Positions 59,606 to 64,000 of a DNA stretch of 64,000 nucleotides are shown here, one piece after another. The notes beneath the pieces are model-generated. The model did not search any database and had not been told where the DNA came from. It saw nothing but the letters and a program-made list of their open reading frames with translations. Numbering within the stretch: the stretch's first letter is position 1; every line of letters begins with the position of its first letter. The position numbers and the translations under genes were made by a program. The stretch lies in assembly GCA_002007465.1 (NCBI GenBank), contig LNAC01000686.1:194756-258755 (forward strand), in the 5' to 3' direction. This DNA is from Ailurus styani. Its lineage: Eukaryota > Chordata > Mammalia > Carnivora > Ailuridae.

Positions 59606-60073
59606 AATCCAGCATGCCATCCACTCTCTGCTGCTCTCCACTGAAGTGGTCTCCCAGGACTTTGGAAGGGTGAATTGGAAGGGACACAATTATATGGACA
59701 TTAGCTATTTCAGGTACAGAGGATTGTAGGACTACAGAAAGGAGACTTGAGGAGAAGGACATCAGACTCTGGGGCTCTTCAGATGTTTCTGGGTCACCGA
59801 TGCTATCAGCATCCGAGGGAAATGAGCAGAGGGTGGGAGATTTCGAGCATGGGTGAGTCATGCACTTTTTGCCTCCTCCCATCCCGGGAGCCCCTATATT
59901 CGCCTTCAGCCACCTCTGCTTTCAGCCATCAGTGCCTTCTCTCCTTCCCATGAGCACTTCCTTTCCTCTCCCAACACCTTACCAACCCCGACAGGAACCG
60001 TCTTCACTTCGAACTGTATCGTAGCAAGAGCTAGACTAAAACTAGAGAATGGCTCCTTAGAACATCAGGAGCA

Positions 60074-60256
60074 GGGCACCTGGGTGGCTCTGTCAGTTAA
60101 GAATCTGCCTTTGGCTCAGGTCATGATCTCAGAGTCCTGGGTTGGGGCTCCCTGCTCAGCAGCACTTCTCCCTCTCCCTCTGCCCCTCCCCCTGCTCATG
60201 CTCTCTCTGTCTCTCTCTTTGTCTCTCTCTTTCAAATAAATAAAATTTTTAAAAAA
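60074..60256 (+). mobile_element. Can-SINE inside duplication copy 2
   Basis: Counterpart of 34504-34680. It has a shorter A-rich tail and a small extra 'tctctctttg' repeat in the pyrimidine tract. Confidence 0.92.
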
Positions 60257-61323
60257 TCAGGATCAAGAAAAAGAAAAATTGGAGCATTTTCCAAACCTCT
60301 GAGTCCCCAGCCAGGAGTCAGAGAGGGCTGTAAGGAAGCAGACAAATGTGACTTCAAGTGAGCCTGCAGTGAGGAAGGATGGCCTGAGAATGGGCATGAG
60401 AACCATGGACAGGAGCGAGAGCTAAGGTAGCTGGGCCAAGGCGACTGGAAACTGGAGTCAGGAGCGAACCTTTATTCACTCACCCTTGAGAAATAGGTTA
60501 TAACTGAAAACATTTAGAATCATGAGAGTTGAAAAAAAAAATCATGAGAGTTGAAAAAAATATGAGGAAAGACGCAGGTTAGGAAAAAGGAAAGAGAAGA
60601 GGCTAGTTGGAATAGTATAAGAGAATTTATGTGGAACAGTTTTCAAGTCTCCTGAACCCCTGTTCCCTTTCCCCATCCCTTATTCTGCACCCCCACACAT
60701 GTATTTTTATATATTTAAATAAAAAAAACACAGAAGAATGAGACCTCCAACTCCTCTCACCTAGAACCAGCTTTCCATTCTTGCACCAATAAATGGTTCC
60801 CTGAAGTAACTCTTTGGAGCTCCCCCACCTTCCTTTGTATACAAGCCGAGGCTTAGGTTTTTGCAGTTGAGAGGAGTTGGGGCACAACATCAAAGAGAAT
60901 AGAGGTTAGTGAGTATCCTGGGGCAGGGTGGGAGGTCAGCCAAAGACCAGCACCTATGAACAAGAGGCACCCAGGAACAAAACCACAGAGCTCCAGGCTA
61001 ACTCTTGTGAGACAGTTCGCCCACTTCACCCCTCCCCTGAAGGACAGTTTTCCAGTGTCTTGCCTCCCTCATAGGAAACAGTGCCCTGGCTCCTGGCTTT
61101 GGGTGATAGAGTACAAAGAACAGTTGCCAGAATTGGAGTGGGTTGGTATGTGTGAGTGGGAGTGTGCCAACTGGCCAGACACCCTCATATTCCCCGCCCT
61201 TGGACCTCAGAGAGGAACCTGTGGTCACTAGCAAAGGTGAAGCAAAAAGGGTATAGACAGGGGTGACACCCTCAGGCCCCAGTCTGCAGGGATGCTTGAA
61301 GAGGTCAGTTGTTGATGATTTCC

Positions 61324-61530
61324 TTTTTTTTATTTTTTTAAAGATTTTATTTATTATTTATTTGTCAGAGATTGAGAGAAAGCACAAGCAGGCAGAGTGG
61401 CAGGCAGAGGGAGAGGGAGAAGCAGGCCCCCTGCTGAGCAAAGAGCCTGATTCAGGACTGATCCAGGAGCCTGGGATCATGACCTGAGCAAAAGACATCG
61501 GCTTAACCAACTGAGCCACCCAGGCATCCC
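61324..61530 (-). mobile_element. Can-SINE
   Basis: Reversed copy; flanks 'gatttcctttttttt' and 'attttccttttta' are the likely target duplication. Confidence 0.92.
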
Positions 61531-61817
61531 ATTTTCCTTTTTATTTCAATTTTGTTACTATCTTTAGGTGTATTGAATGTCAAAAACAGAATGCACTCTA
61601 TTTTTACTCTATAGCTATCCAATTTGGGGGAAATTCTAATGTCGGTGAGGGGAGAGGGTGCAAACAACCTAATTGCTCTGGGCACCATTTACCCTGACCA
61701 GACCCCTGGCCTCTAGTCAGAACTGATTCTCACTTTCCTGTTAGCCCCCAAATCTCTCTAGAAAGGTGGTGTCTCCCACTGTGGCATTTCCCTTAAGTAT
61801 GTAAAGGAGTGCCCCCC

Positions 61818-61977
61818 CTTTTTTAATTTAACAGAGAGAGAGATCACAAGTAGGCAGAGAGGAGGAAACAGGCTCTCCGCTGAGCAGAGAGCCCAATGTG
61901 GGGCTCGATCCCAGGACCCTGGGATCATGACCTGAGCCAAAGGCAGAGGCTTAGCCCACTGAGCCACCCAGGCGCCC
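61818..61977 (-). mobile_element. Can-SINE, young mustelid-type, shortened
   Basis: 'gatcacaagtaggcagaga' and head 'gagccacccaggcgccc'. Target-site duplication 'tgtaaaggagt' on both sides. Confidence 0.93.
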
Positions 61978-62784
61978 TGTAAAGGAGTACCCTTAAAGGT
62001 TAATATCTATCCCTCCTGCTGCAGTTTCACTGGTTTGTGTGTACCTTCAGAGAATCGCTCTTTAAAATCTTTTCACGAGTTCCAGAATTTTCAAGCCTAC
62101 CCCACCAGGCTCTCATCACCGTATTCTTCTAGTTTTATTCTCCTTCCCTGTCTTAGCTATCTCGGGTTTCTGTCCCTGAGGTCAGGAAAACACAGTCCTT
62201 GAGAATGAGCGTAAAAGAGAAACAGGAGTCCTAAGCCTGAAGCAGAGACAAAAAGTAGGGAGTTTGTGGTTCCCCTTCTGTGAAGTCCACTCACCTCTCC
62301 TGAGCTCTGATCTTGAGAACAGGCAGGAGCCACAGACAACTCCCTCCCTATGCAGCAACTACATAGAATTACAAAGAACACTGAGAGATACTGGAAGGGC
62401 AGAGAGACCCTGAGAAAGTTAGGAAGAACCATGTCAACCACAGGAGGGCGCTGCATCCCCGTGGGCTAGCCTGGAATGTCTGGGACCAACACAGTAAAGA
62501 GGTCGGTCAAGGACAGCAAACCCCCTCTCCCTTGCTCCCAGCAGAGAGCATCTCTACCTCTTCCTAATTCTTGGGTTCCTTGAGCTGACATACCTATAGG
62601 AGAGAGACACACAGTCACCACCCACTTCACACACCAGCTCCCGACAGATACACATACACATTCATTCACACGTGAACAAGTAAATATCATTTCCTCCTAG
62701 TTCTGAAGATTACTGTGCTTTCTATGTAGGCAAGTGTGCTGAGAAGACCTGTCTTCCCTTCCATAATGCACAACACCACCTCTG

Positions 62785-62884
62785 TTTGTTTTCGTTTTTT
62801 TAAGTAGCCTCCATACCCAGCATGGGGCTCACAATCCTGAGATCAAAGTCGAAAGCTCTGTGGACTGAACCAGCCAAATGTCCC
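62785..62884 (-). mobile_element. Old carnivore SINE inside duplication copy 2
   Basis: Counterpart of 35302-35404: 'ttaagtagcctccatacccag' region to 'accagccaaatgtccc'. Confidence 0.78.
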
Positions 62885-62953
62885 TCACTACAGCGCCTCT
62901 GGCTGGTCAAGGCTGATGTTTGTTGGAGTTCTCTGCCTTTTCCTCATGTTTTG

Positions 62954-64000
62954 TTTACCTAGGAGTTAATTGGTCCAGTGATTCCAATTATGCTCTTTCT
63001 TTAATTTAGGGTGGCATTTAAGCACTCTTTGCTGCCTGCCCTGCCTGTGGTCACCTAACACCGTTGCCATCAATAACTAGCTCTAGAACTCTGCAAGTCA
63101 CCTAATACCCCTGCCCCCTTCTGATCCTGGCCTACTGCATTTAAAATAGACTCAGGCCTATGAGAGAGTGGTGAAATGCTCAAGAGTCAATAACATATTC
63201 CATGCCTCACTTCCATGTCAGTGTGTCAGCACCAGACATCAAGCCGCATTGGTCGTCAGCTCAGTTTCATTGAGGAAAGCGTGTCATTGTCTGTGGAGGT
63301 TCTATAAAGTAATCCAGCAAGTGACCTTGCAATATTCCATCCATGGTACTCTTATCAATAACAATATAAAGTGCGTTCTCGATTTTTACTTCTTGTGCCC
63401 CAGGAGCCCAAGAATCAGCCTACAACAGCCACAGAGTATGTGAAGTCCTCTTAATATTGTGCATACTTATTGAAAAGCCTCTCAGAGAACCACAAACATA
63501 GTTTAATGAATGCCCTAAATTCTTGGATTCATGGAGGAGGAAGACTCCTTAGAGGAAATCCTTTGTGCTATTACTCTCCTGAAGGAGTCTTCAGATTGGG
63601 ACCAACTATGAGCAACCCAACCTCTCTAGTAACTATGTGAGGCCTGGCCTACTCATTGCACTGAACCATGTAAAATGGAATCTAGGTGCCCCTAGGGAGG
63701 ATCCTGCTGGAAGGTGATCACGAGATGTCCTTGGACATTTCAGTCAGCATTCTATACTTCCCTCTTAAGATCATGATGTTGGTGACATCACTGACATCCT
63801 ATGGCATTTCTCAGGAAACTATAACTAATAAGGAAGTCTTGTAAGACCTAAGTAGCTCCTCTCTTCCCAAAACTTGGAAATACTGTCAATGTCAAGGACA
63901 ATACCGTCCTATTGGAATAGGGGCCCTTGAATCTGTAATCATATTTTATGAAGTACCCAGGCCCTATCTGAGAAGAGAATGTGAGTTGGGGGGTGGGTGG
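62954..64000. other. Right flank, nothing recognised
   Basis: No gene, SINE or LTR is visible. The 91-codon frame at 63168-63443 shows no family similarity. In human the next gene beyond SLC39A2 is NDRG2; no NDRG2 exon is recognised here. Confidence 0.4.

Larger units (their letters stand above)
60462..62416. other. Copy-2-specific segment of the duplication
   Basis: Has no counterpart in copy 1. Contains a 20-base tandem repeat at 60520-60556 ('atcatgagagttgaaaaaaa' twice) and SINEs at 61324 and 61818. No gene is recognised. Confidence 0.7.
59606..62953 (+). repeat. Local duplication, copy 2 (longer)
   Basis: Direct-orientation partner of 34064-35473. Homology covers 59606-60461 and 62417-62953. 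Between these lies 60462-62416, absent from copy 1, with two reversed Can-SINEs and otherwise unique sequence. Bases 59661-59685 are missing from copy 1 between two GGAC tetramers. The two copies flank METTL17 and SLC39A2. Confidence 0.9.

Noticed and set aside
60627..60893. Short minus-strand frame near 60.7 kb as a gene
   Set aside because: It has no recognisable motif and is interrupted by low-complexity A/T; no splice structure is supportable.
62954..64000. NDRG2 3' end
   Set aside because: Expected next by human gene order, but I could not match any NDRG2 coding segment in this stretch on either strand.

Overview
This is mammalian nuclear DNA, almost certainly from a carnivore and probably a mustelid (ferret, mink, weasel or badger type). 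More than thirty copies of the tRNA-Lys-derived Can-SINE are present in both orientations. They include a young-looking subfamily (plus-strand head 'cagtgggttaaagcc', minus-strand tail 'gattacaagtaggcagag') that I associate with mustelids. The four recognisable genes match the human 14q11.2 RNase A / METTL17 / SLC39A2 block in identity and broad order.

Layout. 1-1.8 kb: an RNase A superfamily gene of the RNASE6 type, whole coding sequence in one exon. 1.8-15 kb: repeats (Can-SINEs, an L1 remnant, MIR fragments, LTR-like sequence) without a supportable gene. 15.0-15.7 kb: RNASE1 (pancreatic ribonuclease), also single coding exon and on the same strand. 15.8-47 kb: a 31-kb interval without a recognisable gene. 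It holds an orphan CpG island (about 19.93-21.03 kb), L1 3' ends, many SINEs, a solo LTR set in an L1 3' end (35.75-36.08 kb) and the first copy of a local duplication (34.06-35.47 kb). 47.35-53.80 kb: METTL17, 14 coding exons that join in frame to 469 residues. 55.63-57.51 kb: SLC39A2 (zinc transporter ZIP2), 4 coding exons joining to 308 residues. 57.8-64 kb: no gene recognised; it contains the second copy of the duplication (59.61-62.95 kb).

Functionally the window joins two unrelated neighbourhoods. The left part is secreted RNases (host defence / extracellular RNA digestion). The right part is a mitochondrial ribosome assembly factor and a plasma-membrane zinc importer. All four genes read on the plus strand but show no sign of operating together. 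Three CTCF-core-like motifs pointing left (20.28, 20.83, 29.69 kb) and one weaker motif pointing right inside METTL17 exon 1 (47.39 kb) could mark a domain boundary between them; this is inference from motif shape only.

The points most worth a second look are: an extra cysteine at RNase A position 32 in RNASE1, the position of an intersubunit disulphide in bovine seminal RNase; a ninth cysteine beside the catalytic histidine of the RNASE6-like protein; the orphan CpG island with CTCF-like cores; and a direct duplication flanking METTL17-SLC39A2 whose copies differ by a 1.95-kb internal segment. I found no CRISPR array, no RNA gene and no intact retroviral gene.
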